Part shown: piece after piece, positions 35,603 through 48,154 of the stretch
Layout: each line of letters starts with the position of its first letter
Numbering within the stretch: position 1 is the stretch's first letter
NCBI RefSeq assembly: GCF_041146395.1
Contig: NC_090986.1
Coordinates: 45,668,001-45,732,000 of the forward strand
Direction: 5' to 3'
Length of the DNA stretch: 64,000 nt
DNA from: Eulemur rufifrons
Lineage: Eukaryota > Chordata > Mammalia > Primates > Lemuridae
Translations under genes and position numbers: made by a program
The notes under the pieces: model-generated
What the model saw: only the letters and a program-made list of their open reading frames with translations
What the model was told of the DNA's origin: nothing
The model's database searches: none

Positions 35603-35969
35603 TGTAGTTCTTTTTTTTTTTTTTTTTTTTGAGACAGAGTCTTGCTCTGTTGCCGGGGCTAGAGTGAGTGCCGTGGCGTCAGCCTAGCTCACAGCAACCT
35701 CAAACTCCTGGGCTTAAGCGATCCTACTGCCTCAGGCTCCCGAGTAGCTGGGACTATAGGCATGCGCCACCATGCCCAGCTAATTTTTTTTTTTTTCTAT
35801 ATGTATATTTTAGTTGGCCAGATAATTTCTTTCTATTTTTAGTAGAGACAGGGTCTCGCTCTTGCTCAGGCTGGTCTCGAACTCCTGACCTCGAGCGATC
35901 CACCCGCCTTGGCCTCCTAGAGTGCTAGGATTACAGGCGTGAGCCACCGCGCCCGGCCCTGTAGTTCTT
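35603..35969 (-). mobile_element. lemur-type Alu with 10-bp target duplication
   Basis: Reverse full-length Alu (35613-35959): long T-run, 'ggctagagtgagtgccgtgg', 'tagttggccagataatttct' linker, 'gagccaccgcgcccggcc' end. Direct repeat tgtagttctt at 35603-35612 and 35960-35969. Little diverged, CpGs largely kept. Confidence 0.95.
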
Positions 35970-36044
35970 AATAGATAGACCTGGGTGATAAGTATTGAAG
36001 ACAAAACGTGATTGGACATGTCAAGTATTATTACTAGACTGAGG

Positions 36045-36105
36045 CAGCAAAATTTGGGGAGTGAATTTTTGCCACAGCATAACCTAGACTATCCTGAATT
36101 ATAGA
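36045..36105 (+). repeat. 3' scrap of an old MaLR LTR
   Basis: 'tgccacagcataacctagac' followed by 'tatcctgaatta' is the typical 3' terminus of an old MLT1-type LTR. Confidence 0.5.
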
Positions 36106-36504
36106 AGCAGAGACACAAAGGAAGTTATAGATTAGGTCACATAGATATCTGGGAAAACAATGTTTTACACGGAGAAAACTAGGGTTGCACAGCCTCTGAC
36201 TTAGGAGTATTATCTGTTTTTTATTTGTATGTTTTTGAGGAAATGTCCATTCCTACATGTGATGCATTGCTATTGTATATAAAATTGTCAGTATTGTAAC
36301 CTCAATGTATAGCCTAGCCTAAACATATTGTCATATCCCTACTGAGCAATTTTTCAGATAAATGAATATGTAGGTAGAATAATTTGGAGCTTTTAGAATT
36401 ATTATTATTTTGTACTTTCAACTGCATTGAACATTAACTCAGAAGCAACACAGCCATCTAAACATCTGTTCATAACTTCCAGTCTGGTTTTAATATTATA
36501 ACAT
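36106..36504. other. unassigned DNA
   Basis: Nothing recognisable. Confidence 0.5.
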
Positions 36505-36665
36505 GACAAGCTATTTTGATCTCATGGAGATAGAGAAGAGAATAGAATGACAGTTACCAGAGGCTGAGAAGGGCAGTAGGGAGCAGGGGATAAAGTAAGG
36601 ATGGTTCATGGGTGCAAAAAATACTTAGATATAATATTTGATGGCACAACAAAGTGACTCTAATC
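36505..36665 (+). mobile_element. L1 3' UTR fragment
   Basis: Sense L1 3' UTR scrap: 'tcatggagatagagaagaga', 'gacagttaccagaggctgag', 'aggatggttcatgggtgcaa', 'atttgatggcacaacaaagt'. Truncated at both sides. Confidence 0.75.
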
Positions 36666-37164
36666 TTTTTGAACATCTTGGTTAATTTCCTCCCATTTTC
36701 AGTCATTCTTCTTTACTCTGTATAGAGAAATTTTGTGAAAAAAAAAAGAGAGAGACCTTATTTTGTTGTTCTGACTCCACCAATCCTACTGTTTAAAGAC
36801 TTTTTCTTCTATGTCAAAAAAGAAATAAAATTGAATTGATATATTTAAATGCTTTATAAAACACATAAACTCATTACATATTTTACTATGACTATTCCTA
36901 TAAAGTGAAAAAAATCACTAAAAAATATGTTTCTACTATAAACGTTCAAAGATGGCTTTTTTCGTACCAATCAGAATAAGCTATTTTCCTATTTTGGTTA
37001 TAGTTAGTCTTGTCCTATGTAGTTTTCGTTAGTAGGGTAGTTGATTTTTATGTTTCTAATGTCCTGTGAATGACTTAAAATAGCTAAGAAACTTAAATAT
37101 TTTCTCAATAGCTATTTAGTCTTGACAAAAATAAAACAATTAAATATATTAAGACAACTTTTAC
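36666..37164. other. unassigned AT-rich DNA
   Basis: Nothing recognisable. Confidence 0.5.
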
Positions 37165-37512
37165 TTAAAAAATTTATTAAAGATAAATTTTATTTGTAAT
37201 TAAGAGATACAACATGATGTTACAGAATACATATAGACATTAAAAAATTACTATAGAGAAGCGAATTAACATATCCATCATGTCACATAGTTACCCATTT
37301 GTTTTGTTTTTGTTGCAGAGCAGCTAAAATCTATTCATTTAATCTGAATCTCAAATACAGTACAATTTTGTTACCTATAGTCGTTACATTGTAAATTGGA
37401 TCTCTAGACTTGTTCATCTTATGTATCTGCTACTTTGTATTTGATCTACATCTCTCCACTTCCTCTCCCTCCCAACCCCTGGTAACCACTGCTTAGTTCT
37501 CTATCTCTGTAC
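37165..37512 (-). mobile_element. L1 3' UTR fragment, antisense
   Basis: Antisense L1 3' UTR: 'gatacaacatgatgttacag', 'aattaacatatccatcatgt', 'gtacaattttgttacctata', 'caacccctggtaaccactgc', 'ctctatctctgtaca'. A Tigger-like terminus follows directly. Confidence 0.75.
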
Positions 37513-37745
37513 ACAGTTTACCATTGAGCAACGTGGGTTTGAACTGCCTGAGTCCACTTACATGCAGATTTTCCATCCAATCACAGCAGAATACCACAAA
37601 CATGCAACAGCTCTGCTGTGCCAGAGGCTCACAGCCCCTAGGAGGTGGGGCACTTCTTGTACCTCAGCCTTGGTACCTGAAGGGGGTGCGACTGCTTTGG
37701 TTTTTAGGAGGCCTGAGGTCCCTGGATGTCTTAAAATATTAAGGA
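37513..37745 (+). mobile_element. Tigger-like DNA-transposon remnant
   Basis: Opens with 'ttgagcaacgtgggtttgaa' and 'ctgcctgagtccacttacat', the terminal region of Tigger/MER2-type (pogo-like) elements. The far end ('ggtacctgaagggggtgcga', 'ggtccctggatgtctt') may be the other terminus, with little between. Confidence 0.55.
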
Positions 37746-38164
37746 AATTTTTAAATTAAAATTATTACGACAATTCTGAAAATTTATTTTGTTATAAAAC
37801 AAAGTTTATTCACTTGTTCGTCCTATAAATATTCCAAAGTAAGGGTCATTACTTACTATATATAACTATATTCACCAGCCTGAAAACACCTCAAATTTTA
37901 ATGTTAATTGCTGTAGGATATCAGTGTGGATAAGTTTATATTATGATTTCATCAATTATCGCCCCTCTGAGGAAATCAGACATTTCAATTGGAAGTTTAT
38001 TATGACAGTGACAAAATTATTATATAGTTACGGTCAGTAAATATAATAGATTTTCCAAATATATCTCAGATTTTTATTCTCCATGCTCCAAGTGTGTGCT
38101 GTGCTTGTATGTGTGTAGATTTTAAATTTTATCGAATTAAAAAAAAATTATCAAATGATCACAA
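37746..38164. other. unassigned AT-rich DNA
   Basis: Nothing recognisable. Confidence 0.5.
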
Positions 38165-38235
38165 TGACCTTATAAGTTATTATTAACCTTCAAGTTACAG
38201 TTGAGGAAACTGAAATATAGAGACATTAAGTAACT
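38165..38235 (-). repeat. MIR fragment
   Basis: Reverse MIR core: 'acagttgaggaaactgaaat', 'agagacattaagtaac'. Confidence 0.55.
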
Positions 38236-38239
38236 CTCT

Positions 38240-38545
38240 TGTTCTTCTTTTTTATTTCTGTGTAAAATCTCTCCCAAAACCTAGTGGCTTAAAACAAATA
38301 TTTGCTTTTGCTCATGAATTTGCAGATCAGGAATTTGAAAATGTCTTGATTGGGCAGTTCTCTCATCAATATGGAGCTAGGAGGAAACTGAGGCTGGAGA
38401 ATCCACCTCCAACGTGGCTTCTTCATTCCTGTACCTGGTGCCTCACTGCTTCTCTGCCTCTTTCTGTATGTGTGGAGTCTCTTCCTCCAGAGTTTCTCTT
38501 TGCAGCTTGCACTTCTCAAAGCATGGCGATCTCATTAGTAAAAGT
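38240..38545. repeat. old interspersed repeat, family not named
   Basis: 'cccaaaacctagtggcttaa' with 'cagatcaggaatttgaaaat', 'gattgggcagttctctc' and 'agcatggcgatctcattag' matches a common ancient mammalian repeat whose name I cannot give. A 122-codon frame (38346-38714) runs through it and into unique DNA. It has no known domain. Confidence 0.45.
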
Positions 38546-39475
38546 AAAGAATGAGAAGGCAGTAAAACCTTCAATTATCATTAGTCAAGGAAGTCAGGGA
38601 TTCCACCCTAAAAAAGTTTCAGATAATATAAGAACATATAAACTTTTAAACATACCTAAGCCTTATTTAACCTCTATTTTTTATAATGACCATCTAAAGA
38701 AATTTAAAATATAAATTTAAGATACTATTTTTTTTTTTTTTTAAGACTGTAAAAACAGACATGTACTAAAAGATACAGTGGCTTCACTCTGCAAATTTTG
38801 GGGAAGAGCGGACTACAATTATAGGAAGGAAAAAATTATATTCATAGAATCTGTTGAGAGGCAGAAAGTGTAAATAAAATGAGTGTGCTCAGCAGGATTT
38901 CTGGGAAGTTAACATTTAGGTTTGTTTGTTTTGTTTTGTTTTGTTTGCAGATTTCCCATACATAAAAAGGAATATTTGAATTGCTCTTAGTTGTAGGAAA
39001 GATTTATGAGTTATTTCCTTATTGTATAATATTAAATATCTTTTAATATTTTGTAAAGGAAAAGGAAGATAGATCATACAATACACATGAAATCATTTCC
39101 TTACTTTTCTTTGACATTTAGTATGTCATTCATTCCTCTTGTGACAAAAATTGTCATTTTGGAAGACTTGAAGATAAATTTTGATGGAGAGACACTAGCT
39201 TTGCTTATAAAATACTTAGTAGTATCAGGTTTCCCATGGAAGGAAGAAAAAACCTTGTATCATAAGGGAAAATGAATAGTAGTCCTAGAACCAGGGTTCT
39301 AAAACAAAGGAAATGGTGGAAACACAAGATGGAAGGAGCCTTGGTCCCTGAAGAGCTACAAGAAAGAATGGCACAAAGATGTAAAATTCCTTCCTTGGCT
39401 ACGGCTGTGAGCAAAAAATGGTCTTTCATCTTCCTTGATCCACTAAACATCTTAGGGTCTATTTGATGCATTAAC
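38546..39475. other. unassigned DNA
   Basis: Contains a T-run near 38725-38742 and a (GTTTT)n-like tract near 38920-38945. Frames at 39087-39471 are short and overlap on both strands; not genes. Confidence 0.45.
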
Positions 39476-39790
39476 TAAGGTAATAAAATGTAATGTAATA
39501 TAACATAATTTTATATTATATACCATGATATAATATAATATATAACATTATAACATATTTTATAATATGTTACACTCTATATGGTAGTATAATATTAAAC
39601 ATAGTAGCATACAGAGTTTGTGTATAGTATTAAAATATTATACATATGGCATATATAATATAAATATTAGTGTATTATATATTTATGTATATATGTGTGT
39701 ATTATAGTAGTATAATAGTAGTAGCATTATATACAGGTCATTTATACTATATACTACATAAAATATAATTTTATATATGGTAATATTTAA
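39476..39790. repeat. extremely AT-rich tract
   Basis: Over 300 bases of nearly pure A/T with many TATA/ATAT steps and short inverted repeats, such as aacatat and atatgtt around 39550-39570. Likely a decayed (TA)n-rich microsatellite. Confidence 0.85.
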
Positions 39791-42485
39791 CAAAACTATA
39801 TACTTTTATTTGAATTTTCAGAAAGCAAAGTAACCTAGAAATAATTTTTAAATATTACAAACAGGGGAAATACAATTATAAAAATATGATTATCAAAGAC
39901 AAATATTTGAAATTATTATACTTTTTCAGCCATATTTTTAAAAGATAGACACATCTTAGTAAGTTTCTATTTAAAATGATAAAAAGATAACATTATCATA
40001 CTTTCTTCAACATTTCTGCATCCAAATTTTAAATAGGTAATGTTATTGTTTATAAGCAATGTGTATTTTTCACACTGTATATTTATTATTTATAAGATTT
40101 ATGACAATTAAATAAGTACATTATTCACAATTTTTTTTTTTTTACCAAACCTTTTATGTTTTTAAGTCCTTTGAGTAATCCTTTGGTTGGCTGAATATTT
40201 TTATTTAGTAATAAAATTTACTTTTAATTTTAACATGAGCTAATGGGGACTCTTAAGTTCTTGAAAGTGTAAATATGTCTGCATACTGTGTTTGTAACTA
40301 AAGGACACCAGTACTGAGATAAAATTATTCATCATACATTAATTCCCAAATTTGTAGACATCTTGCCAATATTTCCTCTCATAATAGATTGCTGTGATAA
40401 AGTCTAAGGTTTACCTCTCATCTTCTCCCATTTATGACTTTCTTCTGTCTTGATTTTCAAATGTTTTTGAAACTTTGATTCATTTTCTTTACAGCATAAT
40501 ATTCTCTTTCAATCTTCAAATACAAATTTTATTTCATGTCAAAATTTTTTATATCTTTGATTTTTACAAAATATATTCCATGTATTATTTTCATTTTATT
40601 AGGAACATTCATTATTCATATATCTGTTTCATATTGTTTTATATACTTGTATTTATTTTTGTCTTTTATGTTTCTTTTTGGTTTTTTGTTTCCCATAACT
40701 TTCAATCATGTTTATTCAATTTTTTTCCCCTGCTGTTTCTAATATGGCTTTTATGTCTCCAAATTGCTGGGTTTTTTTCAGTTTGTTTTCTTGAAATTGG
40801 ACTGCTCATGTAATCATTTCATTTGGTTGTCTAATGATTTAGTCTTTGACACCTTATATTCTTTCTTTCAGCTCTTTAAAAAAAAATATGACTGAAATTT
40901 CTTAGAGACTGTAGAAACTATTTTCCTGTTTCCTTTGAAAATTCCTCATCAAATTTTTTCCTCTTCTTTGATTTCTTTTCTTGATTTCTTTCTGTGACTG
41001 CAAATAGACTTTGTATGCATTCCTTTTTCCTATTCTTATTAGATTTTGCATGAAAAGATCATTTGTCTAATATTAAGAGGAGATGGAACAGGCTATTCTC
41101 TAGACCCAATTTTGTCTTTATAGAGATCACCTCCACTGAATCCTTTACACTGTAGCATTTCTCCCCTTTATTGTTGACATTTATGGGTCTGTGGCTCACA
41201 GCAAAGTCCTCTAATTACAATCTATGTGTGATGAAATCTCGGAATTACTTCTTATTTCATTCTTTCACCCTGTATCACCTCTAGGAAAGTCTGCAGGCTG
41301 GAAGTTTAGGAAAAAAATCAACTTATCCAAAATAGCACAACCCTGTTAGCTGTGAGAATGGAGACTAGGCTAAATTTTCTGATACTGTGTAAAAAATACC
41401 AAGACCAAGAAAACAAGTAACTTAGCTCATTGCTCTTGAAAATGCCATCAGAGAAAGACAATACTGTCAACTAACTAAAACAGTTTATTTATGAAGACTA
41501 ACAGCTTGCCCATAAAAAAGTTCCAATAAATAGTTTGCTCATTAAAACTTTTTAAATATCCTTGGTTTACCATGCCCTTAGATCCAAAGCAATTATGTCA
41601 TAAGCTCTTTACAATCCCGATGAGTTTTCTACCTTGTAAGGCTCACTTTACCTAAGAAACTCTCTGCCAATGCTACTTCAGCATGTCTTTTCTGTCAGTT
41701 TGACCTCTCTTGAAATTTAATGGAATAGAACTCAGTCTGCCTCAGCAATTTCTTCCTCTCCATAGCCTATTCACTCTCTTAAATCTCATCGCTCTGATTA
41801 AAGTAAAATATTTTATATTTTAATAGATAGGGTTTAGGGAATTGTGGGGCTTTTTTATTTTTTTTAACAAAGTCCTTTTTTTAAGGACTTTTTTTATAAC
41901 AAAGTCTGAGAAGTTATTTGTAAGATTTTAGGGTTTTTCTTTACTTTTTTTTTTTTTTTTGGTTCTTTTCATTTTGGTCTAGAACTGTAGAGTAATAGAA
42001 AACTATGCACCAGAGTTTTGTTGCTTGAGAATTGTGATTTCCATGTTTTATTGAAGAAAGGATTGTTCCTCTTTTCCCTTTTTTGTTCCTTTTCTGTTGC
42101 TTAGAGAACAGAAAAGACTTGTGTTATTTCATTGTTTCTTTGACGATATAGTTGGTACATTTAATCCTTTTTTGTTCGATAAATGAAGTCAAAACATGTT
42201 TACACACCATTTTTAACTGAAATTCTCTCAATAATGCATTATTTAAATGAACCAAGCGGTAATATGATATCAAAGAAAAAAATCAAGATATCTTATTACT
42301 TAGATGAAAATCCATTATGTGTACATATGGGTGTATACACACATATTTTTCTCCTACCCCCAGGTTATTGTCTTAAGCAAAATGTATTAATAAATTCTCA
42401 AAAGCAATCTTAGAATCCTCTAATCTTACCCCATCATTTTACAGGAAAATGATTTTGGGAATTGAGGAAATTGATTTTAAAATTG
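39791..42485. other. 2.7 kb of unassigned AT-rich DNA
   Basis: Long T-rich stretches. A 112-codon plus-strand frame (40475-40813) is phenylalanine/leucine-rich because the DNA is T-rich; it is not a credible gene. A 9-bp-arm inverted repeat (aaagtcctt/aaggacttt) lies at 41869-41891. No repeat family recognised. Confidence 0.5.
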
Positions 42486-42489
42486 CATA

Positions 42490-44083
42490 TTTTCTTTTTT
42501 TTATTTCAGAATATCATGGGGGTACAAATGCTTTGGTTACATAAATTGCTTTTGTACCATTTGAGTCAAAGTTATAAGTGTGCGCATCCCTCAGATAGTG
42601 TGCCTTATATGCATTAGGTGTGAATTTATTCATGGCCTTCTCCCGCCTCACATCTACTTGATTTCCAATGAATGTTATTTCCATATGTGCACATTAAGTG
42701 TGGATTAATTAGTTCCAAATTAATGGTGACTACATGTGGTGTTTGTTTTTCCATTCTTGTAGTACTTCTCTTACAAGAATGGTCTCTAGTTCCATCTAGG
42801 ATAATACAAGAGGTGTTAGTTCACCATTGTTTTTTATGTCTGAGTGGTAATCCATGGTATACATAAACCACATTTTATTAATCTACTCACATATTGATGG
42901 GTACTTGGGTTGATTCTATGTCTTTGCAATTGTGAATTGTGCTGCTATAAACAATTGAATGTAGATGTCTTTTTTATAAAATGTCTTTTTTTCTTTTGGG
43001 TAAATACCTAGTAGTGGGATTGCTCTATTAAATGGTAGTTCTGATTTTAGTTCTTTGAGATCTTTCTATATTACTTTCCATAGAAGTTGTACTAGTTTGC
43101 AGTACTACCAACAGTGTATGAATGTTCCTATCTCTTCACATCCATGCTAACATTTGTTGTTTGGGGACTTTTTGATAAAAGCCATTCTCACTGGAGTTAA
43201 GTGATATCTCATTGTGGTTTTAATTTGCATTTCCCTGATGATTAGACATGTTGAACAATTTTTTATATGTCTGTTGGCCATTAGCAGAATCAACATTGTT
43301 AAAATGTCTACACTACCCAAAATATTCTACAGATTCAACGCAATACCTATGGAAATACCGACATAATTTTTCTCAGATCTAGAAAAAATAATTCTACAAT
43401 TTGTATGGAGCCAGAGAAGACCCTGTATAGCCAAAGCAACCTTAAGCAAAAAGAACAAATTGGGAGGCATCACCTTACCAGACTTCAAGCTACACTAGAA
43501 GGCTATAGTAACTAAAACAGCATGGTACTGGCCCAAGAACAAAAACTTAGGCCAATGGATCAAAGCAGACAACCTGCATAGAAAACCATCCTCATATTGC
43601 CATCTGATCTTTGACAAAGCTGAGAAAAACCTACCCTGGGGAAAAGAATCTCTATTCAATAAATGATGCTCGGAAAATCAGATTGCCACATGTAGAAGAG
43701 TGAAACAGGATCTGCACCTCTCACAAAAATCAACTCACAATGGATAACAGACTTAAACCAAAGGTATGAAACCATAAAAATTCTAGAAGACAGTGTTGGA
43801 AAAACTCTTATAGACATCAGCCTAGGCAAAGAATTTATCAAAAAGACCCCAAAAGTAATCATGACAACATTAAATTAAATAAATGGGACCTGATCAAATT
43901 AAAAAGTTTCTGCACAGACAAGTAAACAATCATTAGAGTGAATAGACAACCTGCAGAAAGGGAGAAAATATTTGCATGATATACAACTGATAAAGGGCTG
44001 ATAACTAGAATGTATACAGAAGTCAAGCAAATCAGCAAGAAAAATCAAACAACCTCCTTAAAAAGTGTACAAAAGACATGACC
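42490..44083 (-). mobile_element. strepsirrhine-type L1 with inverted 5' segment
   Basis: The 3' end of the element is on the left: a T-run (poly-A tail), a lemur-type 3' UTR ('gtgtgaatttattcatggcc', 'tccatatgtgcacattaagt', 'attaattagttccaaattaa'), then antisense ORF2 to about 43284. From 43285 to 44083 the strand flips and ORF2 is sense ('cacaatggataacagactta', 'gatcaaattaaaaagtttct'). The sense piece ends at 'aaaagacatgacc', very near the ORF2 point where the antisense piece stops ('ctgttggccatt'), so this is one insertion with a twin-priming inversion. Frames are broken. Confidence 0.88.
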
Positions 44084-45399
44084 AGAAATATTTCTTACAG
44101 TTATGTTTTTAACAGCCCTGGAAGCATTGGGTTTTAATCTTTATCATATTTGCTTATTTTGGTGACTGCAGTTCCTGAACATCAACCATAAGAATTAGTT
44201 TCTATGGTAGAAATTGATCTTTGTGTTGATGGTAACTCACTCTTAACTGACCAAGCTAGGTTTGTTCATAACTAAGTCTCATTTTTATAATTATAAGCTT
44301 TTACACTCTAAAAGTTTGCTTTTCTGTTGTTTTCTTGAATCAAAAAAGAAGTAAATAGAGATTTGCCTTATATATCATATTATAAATGTTATCTTATAAT
44401 CAGAAAACAAGCTACCTTTGCTGAATATTTTTGTTGCTCTCTAAATTCACATGTTGCTGGTTGGATCCAGTTATTTATTATAATTAAGAATATATATTTA
44501 TTATAATTAAGAATATAATGAAGAAAGGTTTCATGATGAGAGAATAAGTAGTTAATCCTTGACCATGGCATTCCTCAAAAGGAAATCTTGAAGCACCTTT
44601 ACAAATTAGTTCTTTGGGATAAAAATACAACCAGTTTTTGGACAGATAGCCAATGCAGATTTCTCAAAAGTGACAGAAAACAAACCAGAGTTAATTACAA
44701 ATCTGGCTTTCTTAACCTAGAATAAAATAGTCTTCTTTCCTTAAGTCTAAAATTATCACAAAGTAAATGTGAGCTTGTTTCCTAGTTATTTCTTTCTCAT
44801 CCTCTTTTATTTTTCAATTGTAACACTCAGAGCAAGAAATCTTGATGACATCTTACAATGCTAAATGCTCACTGCCATTTTTATGTGTGTTTCTTTTTTT
44901 ATGTTAAATACTTAGCTTTAAATTGGGTTATGTGTAAGCAACTAAAATGATTATGTCTTGGTGTATTTATTAGAGACTAGCTTCCAAGGAGATACATTTT
45001 AGGTAGAATCAGATTACATTTACCAATACTAAGTTTGAGAAGAGAAATAACTGGGATGAATGGATGAAAACTAAAATTTTCTGTCTTATGATTGATTAAG
45101 CTTCACTAATCTGCTGTGGCATTGATATACGTATGGAAAAGGAAGGCAACATCTCTCCTTTGTCAGGTCTAAGATATGGGAGCTGCATCGTTCCTTTTTC
45201 CCTGTTTTCCTGCACTGAACTTTGCATTCACTTGCATAAATATATTGCGTTTATGGAATGAATAGCAGCTCTAAGTGCCTTTGAGTCAAGGAATAGAAAA
45301 TAAGACTTTAAGTGATCAGGAGATTTTTCTAGAAACACTTAGAGATATATTTAACAGAAAATGATACAATTGTTCACTAAAATGTTGTGTTAGAATATT
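44084..45399. other. unassigned AT-rich DNA
   Basis: A local direct duplication of 'tatttattataattaagaat' lies at about 44471-44517. Otherwise nothing recognisable. Confidence 0.5.
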
Positions 45400-45850
45400 T
45401 TTAGCTATCAGTGACTGAAAATCCAAAGTGACAGTGGCTTATAGAAGAGAATTTTATTTCACTTTCAAGTTAGTAAAATGTGCCAAGAGGTATGTTGTCC
45501 GGATCTGTTTTTGGACCATGATATTAGAGAATTAGTTTCTTTCCACATTGTTCTCTACCATTGACAGATTACAGCTTTATACAAAATGATCCAGTGTTAG
45601 CCATCATGTCTTTATGCCAGGCCCCAGGAAAAAGAAAGGAGGAAGGAAGGGAAAAAAGAAATTCTTTAGAAAGTGCACACTCCATTTATTGTTATATGTC
45701 ATCACTTAGTACTCACGCATATGTTGACACCTAGGTACTAGGGAGGCTAAGACATGCAAATGTTAATTTGGGTGTTCATAGTGCAACTAAAAATTAGTTG
45801 TGTTGCTAAAGAGGGAAAAATGGATTTTTAGGGACAAACAGTGATCAGTT
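45400..45850. repeat. old interspersed repeat, family not named
   Basis: 'tagctatcagtgactgaaaa', 'tccaaagtgacagtggctta', 'agccatcatgtctttatgcc', 'aggaaaaagaaaggaggaag', then 'agtgcacactcc' and 'ggtactagggaggctaagac' follow, in order, a common ancient mammalian repeat. I recognise the pattern but cannot name the family. Confidence 0.45.
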
Positions 45851-46004
45851 ACACTGTTCCATCACGCTGGGATATTTTGCCTTAATTCTTAAATGTACTT
45901 TAATATGTAAGTTAAAATGTAAGCTTCATGAGAACATGGATTTTTCAGTTTTTTTGATGCTGTATTTCCAACATGTAGCAGAGTGTCTCTCACATCATAG
46001 GTAT

Positions 46005-46165
46005 GTAATAAAAATTTTAATTGTTTTATTGAGGTATGAGTGACAGAAAATAAAAGCTGTACATATTTAATATATACAATTTAAATTTGGAGATAAGTAT
46101 ATACCCATGAAACCATCACCACAATTTTTGCCATAAACCTATCACGTCCAAAAGTTTTCTCCCAT
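46005..46165 (-). mobile_element. old L1 fragment, antisense
   Basis: 'tgttttattgaggtatgagt', 'gctgtacatatttaatatat' and 'ccatgaaaccatcaccacaa' are an antisense old L1 3' region. Confidence 0.65.
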
Positions 46166-46514
46166 CCTCTTTATTAATAAAAACTATTATTTTTATTATT
46201 TTGTGATATGAACACTTAAGATCTACCCCAAAATTTGTTGAATGAATACATGCCCTAATGAAGTGGAATTCACTCAGAAAGTAGGAGGCTTGGATTTGAA
46301 TTTAGATTCTTCTACTTGTTCCCTGCCTGAATATGTGCAAATCATTTCATCTGTTAGGGCCTTATTTTTCTCATTTTTTTAAGTGGGGTTTGGTGAGCTT
46401 ATCCTAGGATGCTTTTTATAGTACTACTCATGTCTTGGACTGTAAAGAACAAGAAAAATGAAACCTGGAATCCCATAATTAAAAAAAAAAAAAACTGTCA
46501 AAAGAATACTTTGA
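46166..46514. other. unassigned DNA
   Basis: Possible MIR-like scrap near 46290-46400 ('cttggatttgaatttagatt', 'tgtgcaaatcatttcatctg'). An A-run lies near 46482. Confidence 0.4.
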
Positions 46515-47745
46515 AATAATATTTTTATTAAAATACATCATGTTTACAGGAAAGTACACATAAGGTCACAGCTCAAATTTTCACAGATGAAACAAATCTC
46601 TTTAAACAGCAGACAGATCAAGTTTTAAAATATTTTTGACATTCTCAAAGTCCTCCTATTATCCCATCCAGAACCTTATGCCTCAAAGCTAACTACTAAA
46701 ATGACATTTGTCACCATAGACCTATTTCTAAAAATTTAATATATATGGCTTTTCCCCCTTAACATAATGTTTCTGATATTCATCTTTTTTTGTATGTATC
46801 AATATCTTGTTCATGCTCATTACTAAATGGTATTCATTGATTGCATGTCTAATTCTATATCTACATATAACTGACATATATATAATAACAGCTATAGCCA
46901 TGTTTATTATATATATTTATATTTTAGTTATTTTATATATTCATATATATCAGTTATATATAATGTGTATAGGTGTGTATACATACATATGTGTATGTGT
47001 GTGTATACATATTCTATTGTTGGTAGAATTGTGGATTATTTCTAGTTTGTGCAATTATAAAAAGTGCTGCTGAGAACATTGTCATATATAATCTTCTGGT
47101 GAACGCATATATGCATTTCTGCTAGGAATTATTTCTGTATCATAGGATATATAATTTTTTAATGCATGCTGACAAATAGTTTCCCCCAAAAGTTATATTA
47201 ACCTAAACTACCCTCAGCATATGATAGTTGTAGTTTCTGTACATGAATATCAAAAATTAATATTAACTTTAAAAATTTTAGCCATTCTAGTAGATATGTG
47301 GTTATATTTTATTATAGTTTTAATTTGCATTTTTCTGCTGAGTAAAGGAGACGAAATTTTTATGTTTCTTAGGTGTTTGATTTTCTTCTTTTGTAAAATC
47401 TGCATTTAAGTCTTTAACCATTTTTTCTTTTAATTATTGATATTTTGATATTCTATATAGATACTAGTTATTTGTTAGGTATATGTATTATACATTTCTG
47501 GTCCAGTTATGTAGCTTATCTTTTTATTCTCTTAATGTGACACTTAAATGAATAAAATTTGTTAAGTTGAAAGTACTCAAATTTACATTTTTTTTCTCTA
47601 TACTAGAGCTTTATGAAAAATCTTTCACAATACCAGGATCATGAAGATATCCTCATATTTCTACCCTAGAAGCTTTATTATTTAGTATTCCATTTGGAAT
47701 GCATATTTTTATAAAGTAGAATATAGAAGTTAGGATTCATTTGTT
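46515..47745 (-). mobile_element. old L1 (L1M), antisense
   Basis: Diverged antisense L1 3' UTR and ORF2 end: 'atcttgttcatgctcattac', 'taaaaagtgctgctgagaac', 'ttagccattctagtagatat', 'tatagttttaatttgcattt', 'tttaaccattttttctttta'. A TA/TG microsatellite (46880-47015) has expanded inside. Confidence 0.7.
46880..47015. repeat. TA/TG microsatellite
   Basis: Alternating TATA and TGTA/TGTG units within an antisense L1. An 88-codon frame (46807-47073) encodes only I/Y/V-rich repeat translation. Confidence 0.85.
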
Positions 47746-47754
47746 TACATATAG

Positions 47755-48150
47755 TTTATTAGTTCATTTTGTGTTGCTATGAAGAAAACCTGAGGCTGGG
47801 TAATTGATAAAGAAAAGAAAATTTGGCTCATGTTTCTGGAGGCTGTTCAAGAAGCAGGACACCAGCACCTACTTCTGGTGAGGGCCTCTGTCTGTTTCCA
47901 TTCATGGCAGAAGGCAAACTGGAGCCAATGTGTGCTAAAATCATATGGCAAGAGAGGAAGCAAGAGAGAAGGAAGGTGCCAGGCTTTTTTAAAACAACCA
48001 GCTCTCTTAGAAACTAATAAAGAACTCAGGCACCCCCTCATCCCTAGGGATCTGGCCCCATGATCCAAACACCTCCCATTAGGCCTCACCTCTGAGATTG
48101 GGGATGAAATTTCAATCCAAGATTTTTGTGGGGACAAGCAAACCATATCC
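47755..48150 (-). mobile_element. MST-type LTR (ERVL-MaLR), reverse
   Basis: Near full-length reverse LTR: 'agttcattttgtgttgctat', 'ctgaggctgggtaattgata', 'aagaggaagcaagagagaag', 'ccatgatccaaacacctccc', 'attaggcctcacctctgaga' and a terminal 'gcaaaccatatcc', the inverted LTR start. No internal MaLR sequence. A 136-codon minus-strand frame across it is not a gene. Confidence 0.8.
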
Positions 48151-48154
48151 AAAC

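Noticed and set aside
35668..35928. 86-codon frame with proline and serine-rich product, and similar frames at 25258-25467 and 26325-26543
   Set aside because: These are the well-known spurious translations of Alu elements.
40475..40813. 112-codon plus-strand frame with hydrophobic, membrane-like composition
   Set aside because: The F/L/I/Y richness follows directly from T-rich DNA; there is no start context, domain or neighbour to support a gene.
46807..47073. 88-codon I/Y/V-rich frame
   Set aside because: It translates a TA/TG microsatellite inside an old L1.
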